A program made the position numbers and the translations under genes. A stretch of 15,798 nt of DNA, taken from assembly GCA_004558535.1 (NCBI GenBank), contig SFCP01000033.1, forward strand, positions 1-15,798, in the 5' to 3' direction. Under the pieces are notes generated by a model. That model ran no database searches, was not told where the DNA came from, and worked only from the letters and a program-made list of their open reading frames with translations. Origin of the DNA: Bacteroidales bacterium (lineage in GTDB: Bacteria > Bacteroidota > Bacteroidia > Bacteroidales > Bacteroidaceae). Below are positions 6,381-14,641 of this stretch, piece after piece; position 1 is the first letter of the stretch, and every line of letters begins with the position of its first letter.

Positions 6381-7700
6381 ATGAACTATCAGGAAACCAT
6401 AGAATATCTCTATGCAAGTGCCCCGCTCTTCCAGCAAGTAGGCGGGGCTGCTTATAAACCGGGCTTGCAAGTGACCGAAACACTGGACGAGCATTTCGCA
6501 CACCCGCACCGCCGCTACAAATGCATCCATGTGGCCGGTACAAACGGCAAAGGCTCCTGTGCCCATACCCTGGCGGCGTGGCTGCAGTTGGCCGGCTTCA
6601 AGGTCGGGCTGTACACCTCGCCACACCTGGTAGACTTTCGCGAGCGCATCCGCGTCAACGGCGCCATGATACCCCGGCAGCGCGTCGTCGACTTCGTAGA
6701 GGCCGAGCGCAGCTTCTTCGAGCCGCTTCACCCCTCCTTTTTCGAGCTCACCACAGCGCTGGCCTTTCTCTACTTTGCAGAGGAACAGGTGGACTACGCC
6801 GTCATCGAAGTGGGACTGGGCGGACGCTTGGACTGTACCAACATCATCCGTCCTATCGTCTCCGTCATCACAAACATCAGCCGCGACCATACGCAGTTTT
6901 TGGGCAATAGCCTTGCTGAAATTGCAGCAGAAAAAGCGGGCATCATCAAGCCCGGCGTGCCCGTCGTCGTCGGAGAAACCACACCCGAAACGCGCCCCGT
7001 CTTCCAAGAAAAGGCCCGGGCCGTCCATGCACCGCTGACCTTTGCTGAGGACCAACCGGAAATCAAGGCATGGCAGTACGCTCCGACCGAATGCACCATG
7101 ACCTATCAAACCCGCCACTTCGGTGAAATCCGCGGAGCCCTCTCCGGCAATTGCCAGGTGCTGAACACCAACACCCTGCTCCACGTCATGCAGGTACTGC
7201 TGCCCACTTTCCCCGCGAAATACCGCGATCTACTCCGGGAAAGCATACCGCAAGCCTTTTATCAAGTCACGGCACTGACGCAGCTGCGCGGACGGTGGGA
7301 AAAGACGGAACAGCACCCGGACCTCATCTGCGACACCGGCCACAACCCGGGGGGATGGGAATACCTGGCCCATCAACTCAGCCACGCCGAATACCGACAC
7401 AAGCACATCGTATTTGGAATGGCTGCCGACAAGGACGTCAGCCGGGTACTCGCACTGCTGCCCCACGATGCTACCTACTATTTCACCCGTGCCTCGGTAA
7501 AGCGCGCGATGAACGAGCAGGAGCTCCAGGCTATCGCGGCAAGCGAGGGACTGCAGGGAGAGGCCTACCCCACCGTACACGCCGCCATCTGCGCCGCGCG
7601 AAAGGCCGCCCATCCGCAGGACCTGATTTTCGTAGGAGGCAGCAGCTTTGTCGTAGCAGACTACCTGTCGGACCACCACCAGCCGGCCGCCGGAGCATAA
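6381..7700 (+). CDS. folC: Folylpolyglutamate synthase / dihydrofolate synthase
   Basis: FolC joins glutamate to dihydropteroate and extends the glutamate tail of folates, using ATP; the Mur-ligase fold is recognisable. In the 439 residues I see the P-loop HVAGTNGKGS (50-59), the DFRERIRVNG segment, EVGLGGRLDCTN, the ISRDHTQFLG stretch and the C-terminal-domain signature CDTGHNPGG. The start is 12 bp after dnaJ, suggesting co-transcription with the chaperone genes. The last residues (HHQPAAGA) run into a tandem repeat, and the TAA stop itself sits in the first partial repeat unit, so the tail is probably not conserved. Whether this protein has both activities or only one cannot be read from the sequence. 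Confidence 0.95.
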   Translation: MNYQETIEYLYASAPLFQQVGGAAYKPGLQVTETLDEHFAHPHRRYKCIHVAGTNGKGSCAHTLAAWLQLAGFKVGLYTSPHLVDFRERIRVNGAMIPRQRVVDFVEAERSFFEPLHPSFFELTTALAFLYFAEEQVDYAVIEVGLGGRLDCTNIIRPIVSVITNISRDHTQFLGNSLAEIAAEKAGIIKPGVPVVVGETTPETRPVFQEKARAVHAPLTFAEDQPEIKAWQYAPTECTMTYQTRHFGEIRGALSGNCQVLNTNTLLHVMQVLLPTFPAKYRDLLRESIPQAFYQVTALTQLRGRWEKTEQHPDLICDTGHNPGGWEYLAHQLSHAEYRHKHIVFGMAADKDVSRVLALLPHDATYYFTRASVKRAMNEQELQAIAASEGLQGEAYPTVHAAICAARKAAHPQDLIFVGGSSFVVADYLSDHHQPAAGA

Positions 7701-7794
7701 CCACAGCTGCCGGAGCATAATCGCGGGAAAGCCGCGAAAGCCACACCGGCTGCCGAAGCATAACTGCGGGAAAGCCGCGAAAGCCACGCCGGAA
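7689..7794. repeat. 43-bp tandem repeat spanning the folC stop codon
   Basis: Two near-identical 43-bp units lie head to tail at 7709-7751 and 7752-7794. A shortened unit at 7689-7708 keeps the two ends but lacks the middle. Each begins GCCGGAGCATAA (GCCGAAGCATAA in the last), and the TAA of the first is the folC stop. The middle of each full unit can fold: TCGCGG / CCGCGA around GAAAG in the first, and GCGG / CCGC plus a wobble pair in the second. Slippage duplication is the simplest origin. A role in transcript ends is possible because a terminator follows directly. Confidence 0.85.
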
Positions 7795-7798
7795 AGAG

Positions 7799-7847
7799 AA
7801 ATACCCCATGGGAACCTTGCAGATGGTTTCCATGGGGTATTTGTTTT
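7799..7847. terminator. Bidirectional intrinsic terminator between folC and glnN
   Basis: An 18-bp stem (7799-7816 with 7825-7842; one G-U pair) closes an 8-base loop. On the plus strand it is followed by TTGTTTT, and on the minus strand the arm ends in AAAT-type pairs followed by a TTTCTCTTTCC stretch. It sits between the convergent folC and glnN genes and should end both transcripts. Confidence 0.9.
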
Positions 7848-7892
7848 GCAGGATGTCGGAGGAGGGAGTCCTCCGCCGCAATCTGTCGCTGC

Positions 7893-10085
7893 TTATCGGA
7901 TGAAGAGCAGTTCGCGGTACTTGGGCAACGTCCACATCTCGTCCTCGACGATAAGCTCCAGTTTGTCGATGTGGTAGCGGATAGTATCTAGGAAGGGGGC
8001 AATCTCGTCGTGGTAAGCGATAGCCTTTGAGCGGACGTCCTCGATACGGTTCACCACCTTGCGCTTTTCTACCATTTCTTCTACTGCCTCGGCGATGAAG
8101 TCAGTATGCTTGTTGATTTTCTCGATCAGCGTGATATTGTAGTTTGTCAGGGCAGCCACTCGCTGCGTATCGGCAAAGGCACACTGAATCTTGTGCACGT
8201 TATCAGCCAGTTCGCTCTGGTACTTCGTGGCCACGGGGATGATGTGGTTCATGCAGAGGTCGCCGAGCACACGGCTTTCAATCTGGATTTTCTTGTAGTA
8301 AGTTTCCCACTTGATTTCGTTGCGGGCCTCCAGTTCGTGCCGGTTCATCACATGCATGCTCTCAAACATGCGGATGGTGCTTTCATCCAAGTAGCGGTCG
8401 AAAATGAGCGGGCAGGAAGTTTCGCAATCCAGTCCACGACGCTCGGCCTCGGCTTTCCATTCATCGCTATAGCCGTTGCCGTCGAAGTGAATGGGGCTGC
8501 AGGTCTTGATATCCTCGCGCAGGACGGTCAGGATAGCCTTCAGCCGCTCCATGCCTCCGTCTACGAGGGCATCCACGCGCTGGCTGAAATCCGTCAAGGC
8601 CTCGGCCACTGCCGTATTGAGGGCTATCATGGCGCTGGCGCAGTTGGCAATCGAACCTACGGCGCGAAATTCGAAGCGGTTGCCGGTGAAGGCAAAGGGC
8701 GAAGTACGGTTGCGGTCCGTATTGTCTATCATCAGTTCGGGGATTTGGGGAATATCGAGCTTCACACCATGCTTTCCCTCCATGGTAAAGAGTTCATCGC
8801 CGGTCGAGTCGGCCACACGCTGCAGCAGCTCGCTCACCTGCGCACCGAGGAAGCTGGAGATGATGGCGGGCGGTGCCTCGTTGGCGCCCAGTCGATGGGC
8901 ATTGGTGGCACTCATGATGGAAGCCTTGAGCAGTCCGTTGTGGCGGTACACACCCATCAGTGTTTCCACAACAAACGTAATGAAGCGCAGGTGTTCCTCG
9001 GGCGTCTTGCCGGGAGCGTGGAGCAGTGTGCCGGTGTCTGTCGTCATACTCCAGTTGTTGTGTTTACCGGAACCGTTGATTCCGGCGAAGGGCTTTTCAT
9101 GGAGCAGGCAACGGAAGCCATGCTTGCGGGCCACCTTGCGCATCAGGGACATAATCAGCATATTGTGGTCCACGGCCAAGTTGCACTCCTCGAAGATGGG
9201 CGCCAACTCAAATTGGTTGGGGGCCACCTCGTTGTGGCGTGTCTTGCACGGGATGCCCAATTCCAGCGCCTGAATTTCCAGATCACGCATAAATTCGGCC
9301 ACACGCTCGGGGATGGCACCGAAGTAGTGGTCCTCCATCTGCTGGTTCTTGGAACTTTCGTGGCCCATCAGTGTGCGGCCCGTGAGCAGCAAGTCCGGGC
9401 GGGCAGCATACAGTCCCTCGTCCACGAGGAAATATTCCTGTTCCCAACCCAAGTTCACCGTCACGCGCTTCACGTTCGGATCGAAATAGCGTGCCACAGC
9501 GACAGCAGCCTTGTCCAGAGCAGCCAAAGCCTTCTTCAGGGGTGCCTTGTAGTCGAGCGCCTCGCCCGTATAGGAGATGAACACAGTGGGAATCATGAGC
9601 GTGTCCTCAATGATAAACACGGGTGAAGAGGGGTCCCAGGCGGAGTAGCCGCGCGCCTCAAACGTGGAGCGGATACCGCCGTTGGGGAAGCTCGAAGCGT
9701 CGGGTTCCTGCTGCACCAGTTCCTTGCCGCTGAAGTTTTCTACCATTCCACCTTTCCAGTCGTGCTCCACGAAAGCATCGTGCTTTTCCGCCGTGCCCTC
9801 GGTGAGCGGCTGAAACCAGTGGGTGCAGTGGGTAGCGCCCATTTCCATGGCCCACTTCTTCATGCCTTTGGCCACTTCATCGGCCACTGCCATCGTAAGC
9901 GGAGTGCCCTGCTCGATAGCTTGTCGAAGCTGCTTGTAGGTGCTCAGTGGGAGGTACTTGAACATCTTCTCCCAATTGAATACATACTTGGCAAAGTACT
10001 CCGAGGGTCTTTCTGCCGGTGCTTTCACTTCTACGGGGCGCTTCTTGAACGCCTCCTCTACTACTTTAAATCTAAGTTTGGACAT
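7893..10085 (-). CDS. glnN: Glutamine synthetase type III
   Basis: GlnN makes glutamine from glutamate, ammonium and ATP, the entry point of nitrogen in many Bacteroidales. The 730 residues match the long type III enzyme, first described from Bacteroides fragilis, and not the roughly 450-residue type I. Active-site segments visible are NLGWEQEYFLVDEG (211-224), HNEVAPNQFELAP (284-296) and GINGSGKHNNWSM (335-347), followed by the NRTSPFAFTGNRFEFRAVGS segment. A unique N-terminal region and a helical C-terminal tail are as expected for the type. The start MSKLRFKVVEEAF is supported by its position 45 bp after dapL. No terminator or clear promoter lies in that gap, so read-through from dapL is likely. 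Transcription ends at the 7799-7847 terminator. Confidence 0.98.
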   Translation of the reverse strand: MSKLRFKVVEEAFKKRPVEVKAPAERPSEYFAKYVFNWEKMFKYLPLSTYKQLRQAIEQGTPLTMAVADEVAKGMKKWAMEMGATHCTHWFQPLTEGTAEKHDAFVEHDWKGGMVENFSGKELVQQEPDASSFPNGGIRSTFEARGYSAWDPSSPVFIIEDTLMIPTVFISYTGEALDYKAPLKKALAALDKAAVAVARYFDPNVKRVTVNLGWEQEYFLVDEGLYAARPDLLLTGRTLMGHESSKNQQMEDHYFGAIPERVAEFMRDLEIQALELGIPCKTRHNEVAPNQFELAPIFEECNLAVDHNMLIMSLMRKVARKHGFRCLLHEKPFAGINGSGKHNNWSMTTDTGTLLHAPGKTPEEHLRFITFVVETLMGVYRHNGLLKASIMSATNAHRLGANEAPPAIISSFLGAQVSELLQRVADSTGDELFTMEGKHGVKLDIPQIPELMIDNTDRNRTSPFAFTGNRFEFRAVGSIANCASAMIALNTAVAEALTDFSQRVDALVDGGMERLKAILTVLREDIKTCSPIHFDGNGYSDEWKAEAERRGLDCETSCPLIFDRYLDESTIRMFESMHVMNRHELEARNEIKWETYYKKIQIESRVLGDLCMNHIIPVATKYQSELADNVHKIQCAFADTQRVAALTNYNITLIEKINKHTDFIAEAVEEMVEKRKVVNRIEDVRSKAIAYHDEIAPFLDTIRYHIDKLELIVEDEMWTLPKYRELLFIR

Positions 10086-10130
10086 GGTTTGTATGTTTTT
10101 GTCGCTGTTTGTTTCTTATGATTACCTCCC

Positions 10131-11351
10131 TCAGGCCCGCAGGCGGCGCATGGCCTCTTCACAGTCCTCGCGCTTGCCAAAGGCCGTCAAGCGAATGTAG
10201 CCCTCGCCGGCCGGACCAAAGCCCACACCGGGTGTGGAGACGATATGGTGATCGTGGAGCAGTTTGTCGAAGAAGTCCCATGAGCCATAGCCCTCGGGCG
10301 TCTTCAGCCACAGGTAGGGGGCGTTGACACCGCCGTACACACGCAAACCGCCTGCCGTCAGTGCTTCGCGCATGATACGGGCATTCTCCATATAGTAATC
10401 GATGTTGGCGCGTACCTGGGCCTTTCCGGCCTCGCTGTAGATGGCTTCGGCTGCACGCTGCACCACATAGGCGGTGCCATTGAACTTGGTGCACTGCCGG
10501 CGGTGCCATAGCGGATTGAGCTGCACGCGCTCGCCGCTTTGCGTCGTTGCCTTGAGACCCCGCGGCACCACCGTATATCCGCATCGCAAGCCCGTGAAGC
10601 CCGCCGTCTTGGAGTAGGAACGAAATTCTACGGCACATTCGCGGGCTCCCTCGATTTCGTAAATCGAATGCGGCACGTCCTCCTCTGTGATATAGGCTTC
10701 ATAGGCTGCATCATAGAGCAGAAGGCTGCCGCCCTGCAGGGCATATTCCACCCACTTTGCCAATTCATCGCGCCGTAGGGTCGTGCCGGTCGGATTGTTC
10801 GGGTAGCAAAGATAAATCAAATCTACGGGTTTATCGGGAATTTCGGGTACAAAATCGTTCTCGGCGGTACAGGGTGCATAGACGATACGGCTCCAAAGCC
10901 CGTCCCGACACGTCCCCGCGCGTCCGGCCATGACATTGCTGTCCACGTAGACTGGATAGATAGGGTCTGTCAGGCAGATGCTGTTTTGCGTGCCCAGTAT
11001 GTCGCCAAAATTGCCTGTATCGCTTTTCGCGCCGTCGTTTACGAAAATCTCGTCCGCCCCTACGTCAATGCCGCGGGCGCGGTAATCATGCGCCGCGATA
11101 GCTTCGCGCAGGAAGGCATAGCCCTGCTCGGGACCATAGCCGCGGAAAGTTTCGGCGCGCCCCATCTCGTCGGCCGCTGCATGAAGTGCCTCGATGACTG
11201 CGGGCGGCAAGGGGCGTGTCACGTCGCCAATGCCCAGTCGGATGATCTTCGCCTCGGGATGCTGCTCCCCGAAAGTGGCCACCCTTTGCGCAACTTCTGC
11301 AAACAGGTAGTTGCGCTGCAGTTGTAGGAAATTCTCGTTTACTTGTATCAT
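10131..11351 (-). CDS. dapL: LL-diaminopimelate aminotransferase
   Basis: DapL converts tetrahydrodipicolinate directly to LL-diaminopimelate with glutamate as amino donor, bypassing the acylated DapD/DapC/DapE route. The 406-residue length is right for the family, a fold-type I PLP enzyme. The pyridoxal-phosphate lysine is K248 in SYSKTAGFTG (245-254), with LCYPNNPTGT (181-190), the cofactor-nitrogen aspartate D214 in LLYDAAY and a substrate-side RCGY motif. DapF, the next enzyme of the pathway, is encoded just upstream. A strong terminator after dapF implies that dapL has its own promoter in the 147-bp gap; I found only a one-mismatch -7 candidate (TATTTTTC, 11360-11367 on the minus strand) with no good partner. 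glnN follows after 45 bp. Confidence 0.96.
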   Translation of the reverse strand: MIQVNENFLQLQRNYLFAEVAQRVATFGEQHPEAKIIRLGIGDVTRPLPPAVIEALHAAADEMGRAETFRGYGPEQGYAFLREAIAAHDYRARGIDVGADEIFVNDGAKSDTGNFGDILGTQNSICLTDPIYPVYVDSNVMAGRAGTCRDGLWSRIVYAPCTAENDFVPEIPDKPVDLIYLCYPNNPTGTTLRRDELAKWVEYALQGGSLLLYDAAYEAYITEEDVPHSIYEIEGARECAVEFRSYSKTAGFTGLRCGYTVVPRGLKATTQSGERVQLNPLWHRRQCTKFNGTAYVVQRAAEAIYSEAGKAQVRANIDYYMENARIMREALTAGGLRVYGGVNAPYLWLKTPEGYGSWDFFDKLLHDHHIVSTPGVGFGPAGEGYIRLTAFGKREDCEEAMRRLRA

Positions 11352-11453
11352 GGTTGTATGAAAAATAGGAATGAATGCTCTTTCTCTTTGTCAGGAGGGG
11401 GACAGGAGCGGATGCATACCGGATGTAAGGGATGGGGAGACGTCGTTGCTTGC

Positions 11454-11493
11454 AAACAAACAAAAAGCGCAGGAGGGTCTGAGCCTCCTGCGC
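11454..11493 (-). terminator. Intrinsic terminator of dapF
   Basis: On the minus strand, GCGCAGGAGG (11484-11493) and CCTCCTGCGC (11467-11476) form a perfect 10-bp GC-rich stem with a 7-base loop, followed by TTTTTGTTTGTTT. It begins 5 bases after the dapF stop. It should separate dapF from dapL transcription, at least in part. Confidence 0.93.
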
Positions 11494-11498
11494 CTATG

Positions 11499-12362
11499 CT
11501 AATCGTCGCACGCTATGGTTCCGTCAAACACTTTTTCAGCGGGACCCGTCATGTACACGCGGCCGTCCGCCTCTCGCCACTCGATGCGCAGCGCGCCGCC
11601 GTCCATCTCAATCACAACGTCCCGGCCGGCCCTGCCCGTCACCGCAGCTGCTACCGCCGTGGCGCAAGCGCCCGTGCCGCAGGCCATTGTGATGCCCGAA
11701 CCGCGTTCCCACACGCGCATCCGGATGCTGCCGTCCGCACGCACCGTGGCAAACTCTATGTTGCACCGCTCGGGGAATATCGCCGCGTGCTCCAACGCGC
11801 TGCCGTGGCGCGCCACGTCAAACGTCTCGACATCGTCGACGAACACCACAAAGTGCGGATTGCCCATCGAGACAAACGTGCCCGTCGCCGTCGTACCGTC
11901 TGTGGCCGTCACCTCGCCCTCGCGCAAACTGCCGTCCTCGGTGGCCAACTGGCTTTTCACCGCCAGCGCAGGCTCGTCCATGTCCACTGTCACGGACTGC
12001 ACCGTCCTACCGTCTTCGGACAGGTGGAGGTGAAGCACCTTGATGCCCGCGAGGGTCTCCAGGCGAATGACCGTTTTGGGGGAGAGGCCGTACTCGTAGA
12101 GGTATTTGCCGATGCAGCGCGAGGCATTGCCGCACATGCGCGCTTCGGAGCCGTCCGCGTTGAAGATCCGCATGCTGAAATCCGCCGCCGTCGTCGTCGC
12201 CTGGCCTATCAGTACAAGTCCATCGCCACCGATACCCTTGTGGCGGTCACTCCATAGCAAAGCAAGACGGTGAGGATCCTCGACAGCGTGGCGCAGGGTA
12301 TTCACGTATATATAGTCGTTGCCCGCTCCATGCATTTTTGTAAACTCTATGATACGGTGCAT
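11499..12362 (-). CDS. dapF: Diaminopimelate epimerase
   Basis: DapF interconverts LL- and meso-diaminopimelate without a cofactor, supplying meso-DAP for peptidoglycan and lysine. I use the ATG at 12360-12362 (MHRIIEFTKMHGAGNDY), giving 287 residues, a normal length. The frame stays open for about 119 codons further upstream, but that part crosses a promoter and the rho terminator and has no family character. Both catalytic cysteines are present: C77 in ARMCGNASRC and C228 in TMACGTGACA. Other family segments are GIGGDGLV (43-50), MRIFNADGSE (64-73) and MGNPHFVVFV (166-175). It is adjacent to dapL, the preceding pathway step, but ends in its own terminator. Confidence 0.97.
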   Translation of the reverse strand: MHRIIEFTKMHGAGNDYIYVNTLRHAVEDPHRLALLWSDRHKGIGGDGLVLIGQATTTAADFSMRIFNADGSEARMCGNASRCIGKYLYEYGLSPKTVIRLETLAGIKVLHLHLSEDGRTVQSVTVDMDEPALAVKSQLATEDGSLREGEVTATDGTTATGTFVSMGNPHFVVFVDDVETFDVARHGSALEHAAIFPERCNIEFATVRADGSIRMRVWERGSGITMACGTGACATAVAAAVTGRAGRDVVIEMDGGALRIEWREADGRVYMTGPAEKVFDGTIACDD

Positions 12363-12389
12363 CCGGGTTTCAGTTTGGTTAAGACGGCG

Positions 12390-12421
12390 CAAAGGTAAAC
12401 AAAATGTTTTACAAAGTGCAA
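12390..12421 (-). promoter_or_regulatory. Promoter of dapF
   Basis: Read on the minus strand: TTG (12421-12419), 21 bases, then TACCTTTG (12397-12390), a perfect Bacteroidetes -7 element with an acceptable -33 partner. Transcription should start about 20 bases before the chosen dapF ATG. This supports that start over the longer open frame. Confidence 0.7.
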
Positions 12422-12471
12422 GGCAGACGGGCAAAAATTGCATTATTTTCTTGCGAGTTCCCTGCAAATGT

Positions 12472-12514
12472 ATAAAAAAGAGAGCATCCCCGGCTTTTTG
12501 GCGCGGGAATGCTC
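12472..12514 (-). terminator. Intrinsic terminator of rho
   Basis: On the minus strand, GAGCATTCCCG (12514-12504) pairs with CGGGGATGCTC (12492-12482) through 11 bp including one G-U wobble. A run of CTTTTTTATA follows. It lies about 90 bp after the rho stop and before the dapF promoter, so the termination-factor gene itself ends at a Rho-independent site. Confidence 0.88.
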
Positions 12515-12553
12515 CTACAAATAGGGTTGGGAGGCACGTTTGCCTGTTCCATA

Positions 12554-12591
12554 TTCTCCTCTCCTCCTCCTCTCCTCTTCTCTTCCCCTCC
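12554..12591. repeat. 38-bp homopyrimidine/homopurine tract in the rho 3' UTR
   Basis: The plus strand is unbroken C/T for 38 bases (TTCTCCTCTCCTCCTCC and on), so the rho mRNA carries a G/A-only tract 10 bases after its stop codon. CCCCT and AGGGG next to it (12585-12596) can also pair. The tract probably grew by slippage of CTC-type units; triplex formation or protein binding is possible but not shown. Confidence 0.85.
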
Positions 12592-12601
12592 AGGGGTGAC
12601 T

Positions 12602-14641
12602 TTAGGAGTTCATGGAGTTGAGGTACTCCTCGTTGTTGAGGGTGTTTTCCAATCGTTTCCGCACATCGGTCATAGCTTCGATGGGCGTCATGTCGGCTAT
12701 ATAGTTGCGCACGATCCACATGCGGTTGAGGGTGGTCGGGTCCTGCAGGAGGTCGTCGCGGCGTGTGCCGGAGGCTATGATGTTGACGGCAGGGAAGATG
12801 CGCTTGTTAGCCAGAGTGCGATCGAGCTGCAGTTCCATGTTGCCGGTTCCCTTGAATTCCTCAAAGATAACTTCGTCCATCTTCGACCCTGTGTCGATGA
12901 GGGCAGTGGCAATAATGGTGAGGGAGCCGCCACCCTCGATATTGCGCGCTGCACCAAAGAAGCGCTTGGGCTTCTGAAGCGCATTGGCGTCGACACCGCC
13001 GGAGAGGACTTTACCGGAGGCGGGGCTGACCGTATTGTATGCTCGGGCCAGGCGGGTGATGGAGTCGAGGAAGATGACGACGTCGTGACCGCACTCTACG
13101 AGCCGCTTGGCCTTTTCGAGCACGATGTTGGCTATCTTGACGTGCCGCGCAGCGGGTTCGTCAAAGGTGGAGGCGATAACTTCCGCGCGGACGGTACGAG
13201 CCATGTCGGTGACTTCCTCGGGGCGCTCGTCGATGAGGAGCATCATGAGGTAGGTCTCGGGGTGGTGCTCGGCGATGGCGTTCGCAATATCCTTGAGCAG
13301 CAGGGTCTTTCCGGTCTTGGGCTGTGCCACAATGAGTGCGCGCTGTCCCTTACCAATCGGGGCAAAGAGGTCTACTACGCGCCGCGAGAGGCTGTCGCCG
13401 TGCCCGGAGCAGAGGCGGAACTTCTCGTTGGGGAAGAGCGGGGTGAGATGTTCGAAGGCGATGCGGTCGCGCACTTCGATGGGGCTACGGCCATTGATGC
13501 GCTCGGGCTCGACGAGAACGAAGAACTTCTCGCCCTCGTGGGGCACTTTCACCCGTCCCTCGATGACGTCGCCGGGCTTGAGGTTGTAGCGGCGGATGAG
13601 GGCTGCCTCGACGTAGATGTCGTCGGGCGAGGTGAGGTAGTTGTAATCGGAGGAGCGCAGGAAGCCGTTGCCGTCGGAGAGGGGTTCGAGCACACCGCGT
13701 CCTGTGAGCAAATAGGCCTCCTCGGAAATCTCGGGCTGGGCGGATGGTGCGTCGGCCGGGGCAGCGGGCAGGCTGCCTTGTCCGGCATGCTCTGTGTCGG
13801 GTTTCTGTCCGCCGTATTCGCCGTCCTGTCCCTGTATGCCAAAGCGTCGCTGCATCTCAGGATCTTCGTGGAACTTGCGGAATTTCACCCGGGGTGCGGG
13901 CGCAGGGTCGGCATAGCTGTCGTCGGCATATATGGCGGAGGCGCTAACTGTGGGGATGTCGTGGATGATGATGAAGTCGGGCTCTGCCTCCTCGCCCATG
14001 CCGTGTGGCGCCTCGATGTCCTCGGGCATGAGCGGTGCGGGCGTTGGTGCGGCAGCAGGGTCCTCGGGCCGGTCCACGCCGCCAGCCACTTGGTCCTCGG
14101 GCTGATCCATGCCGGCGGGCTGTGCGTGGAGGGCTCTCATCTGCTCCACGATGAAGTCGGGCAGGTCCTCGGTGTCCTCGGTGGGCGTAGTAGGTAAGGT
14201 GGCTGCTGCCCCCTCAGCGGGCTGGTCCGCGGCAGGTGCTCCACCCGTGGCCGTTGCTCCGTCCGAAGCAGGTACTCCGCCCGTGGCATCCGCCTGCGCA
14301 GTGCTTTCGAAGAGCGGTCCCAGCGCGTTTTCTGCTTCCTGCTTTTTGCGCGCCTCTACTTCGGCCTTGGTGGGTCGTCCGCGCTTTCGTTTTGCGGGTG
14401 CTTCCTGTGGTGGGTCGGCGGGAGTATCTTGTTCCCGTTCGGCAGCTGTGCGGATGCGGGTACGGGGTCGGCGGACGGATTCTTGCTGCGAAGCGGTCTG
14501 CAGCGCCTGTGCATCGAGGATGGCGTATACCAACTGCTGGCCCACGGCGGTTTCGGCTTCGGCTACGGACAGACTTTTTGCAACGGCACGCAGTTGCTCG
14601 GCCGTCATATTCGTCAGTTCTTCTTTGGTAAAAAGTGTCAT
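12602..14641 (-). CDS. rho: Transcription termination factor Rho with long disordered insert
   Basis: Rho is a hexameric RNA helicase that ends transcription at C-rich sites. From the ATG at 14639-14641 (MTLFTKEELTNMT) it has 679 residues, against about 420 in E. coli. In order I see a Rho N-terminal helix domain (3-47), then an insert of about 255 residues (50-305). The insert is rich in Pro, Ala, Glu, Asp and Gly, with a basic patch KRKRGRPTKAEVEARKK (84-100). Next come the RNA-binding fold (about 306-385) and the ATPase domain, with Walker A AQPKTGKT (439-446), Walker B VVIFLDSITR (521-530) and the Q/R-loop region LSGGVDANALQKPKR (546-560). The frame stays open 56 codons upstream (to 14809), but that segment looks like leader RNA and not protein. 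Rho of Bacteroides thetaiotaomicron is known to carry a large disordered region linked to phase separation, so a similar role is plausible here. Confidence 0.97.
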   Translation of the reverse strand: MTLFTKEELTNMTAEQLRAVAKSLSVAEAETAVGQQLVYAILDAQALQTASQQESVRRPRTRIRTAAEREQDTPADPPQEAPAKRKRGRPTKAEVEARKKQEAENALGPLFESTAQADATGGVPASDGATATGGAPAADQPAEGAAATLPTTPTEDTEDLPDFIVEQMRALHAQPAGMDQPEDQVAGGVDRPEDPAAAPTPAPLMPEDIEAPHGMGEEAEPDFIIIHDIPTVSASAIYADDSYADPAPAPRVKFRKFHEDPEMQRRFGIQGQDGEYGGQKPDTEHAGQGSLPAAPADAPSAQPEISEEAYLLTGRGVLEPLSDGNGFLRSSDYNYLTSPDDIYVEAALIRRYNLKPGDVIEGRVKVPHEGEKFFVLVEPERINGRSPIEVRDRIAFEHLTPLFPNEKFRLCSGHGDSLSRRVVDLFAPIGKGQRALIVAQPKTGKTLLLKDIANAIAEHHPETYLMMLLIDERPEEVTDMARTVRAEVIASTFDEPAARHVKIANIVLEKAKRLVECGHDVVIFLDSITRLARAYNTVSPASGKVLSGGVDANALQKPKRFFGAARNIEGGGSLTIIATALIDTGSKMDEVIFEEFKGTGNMELQLDRTLANKRIFPAVNIIASGTRRDDLLQDPTTLNRMWIVRNYIADMTPIEAMTDVRKRLENTLNNEEYLNSMNS

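Noticed and set aside
7689..7794. CRISPR-like array
   Set aside because: The units are contiguous without distinct spacers and one overlaps the folC stop codon, so this is a simple tandem duplication.
8106..9626. 506-codon open frame on the plus strand opposite glnN
   Set aside because: glnN is unmistakable on the other strand; the antisense product has no domain I recognise and no start context.
12363..12719. N-terminal extension of DapF
   Set aside because: The extra 119 codons cross the dapF promoter, the rho terminator and the rho 3' end; DapF homology begins at the internal ATG at 12362.
12509..14197. 562-codon open frame on the plus strand opposite rho
   Set aside because: Antisense to a clear Rho ATPase domain; it begins inside the rho terminator region and its Gly/Val-rich product is what the reverse of Rho codons gives.
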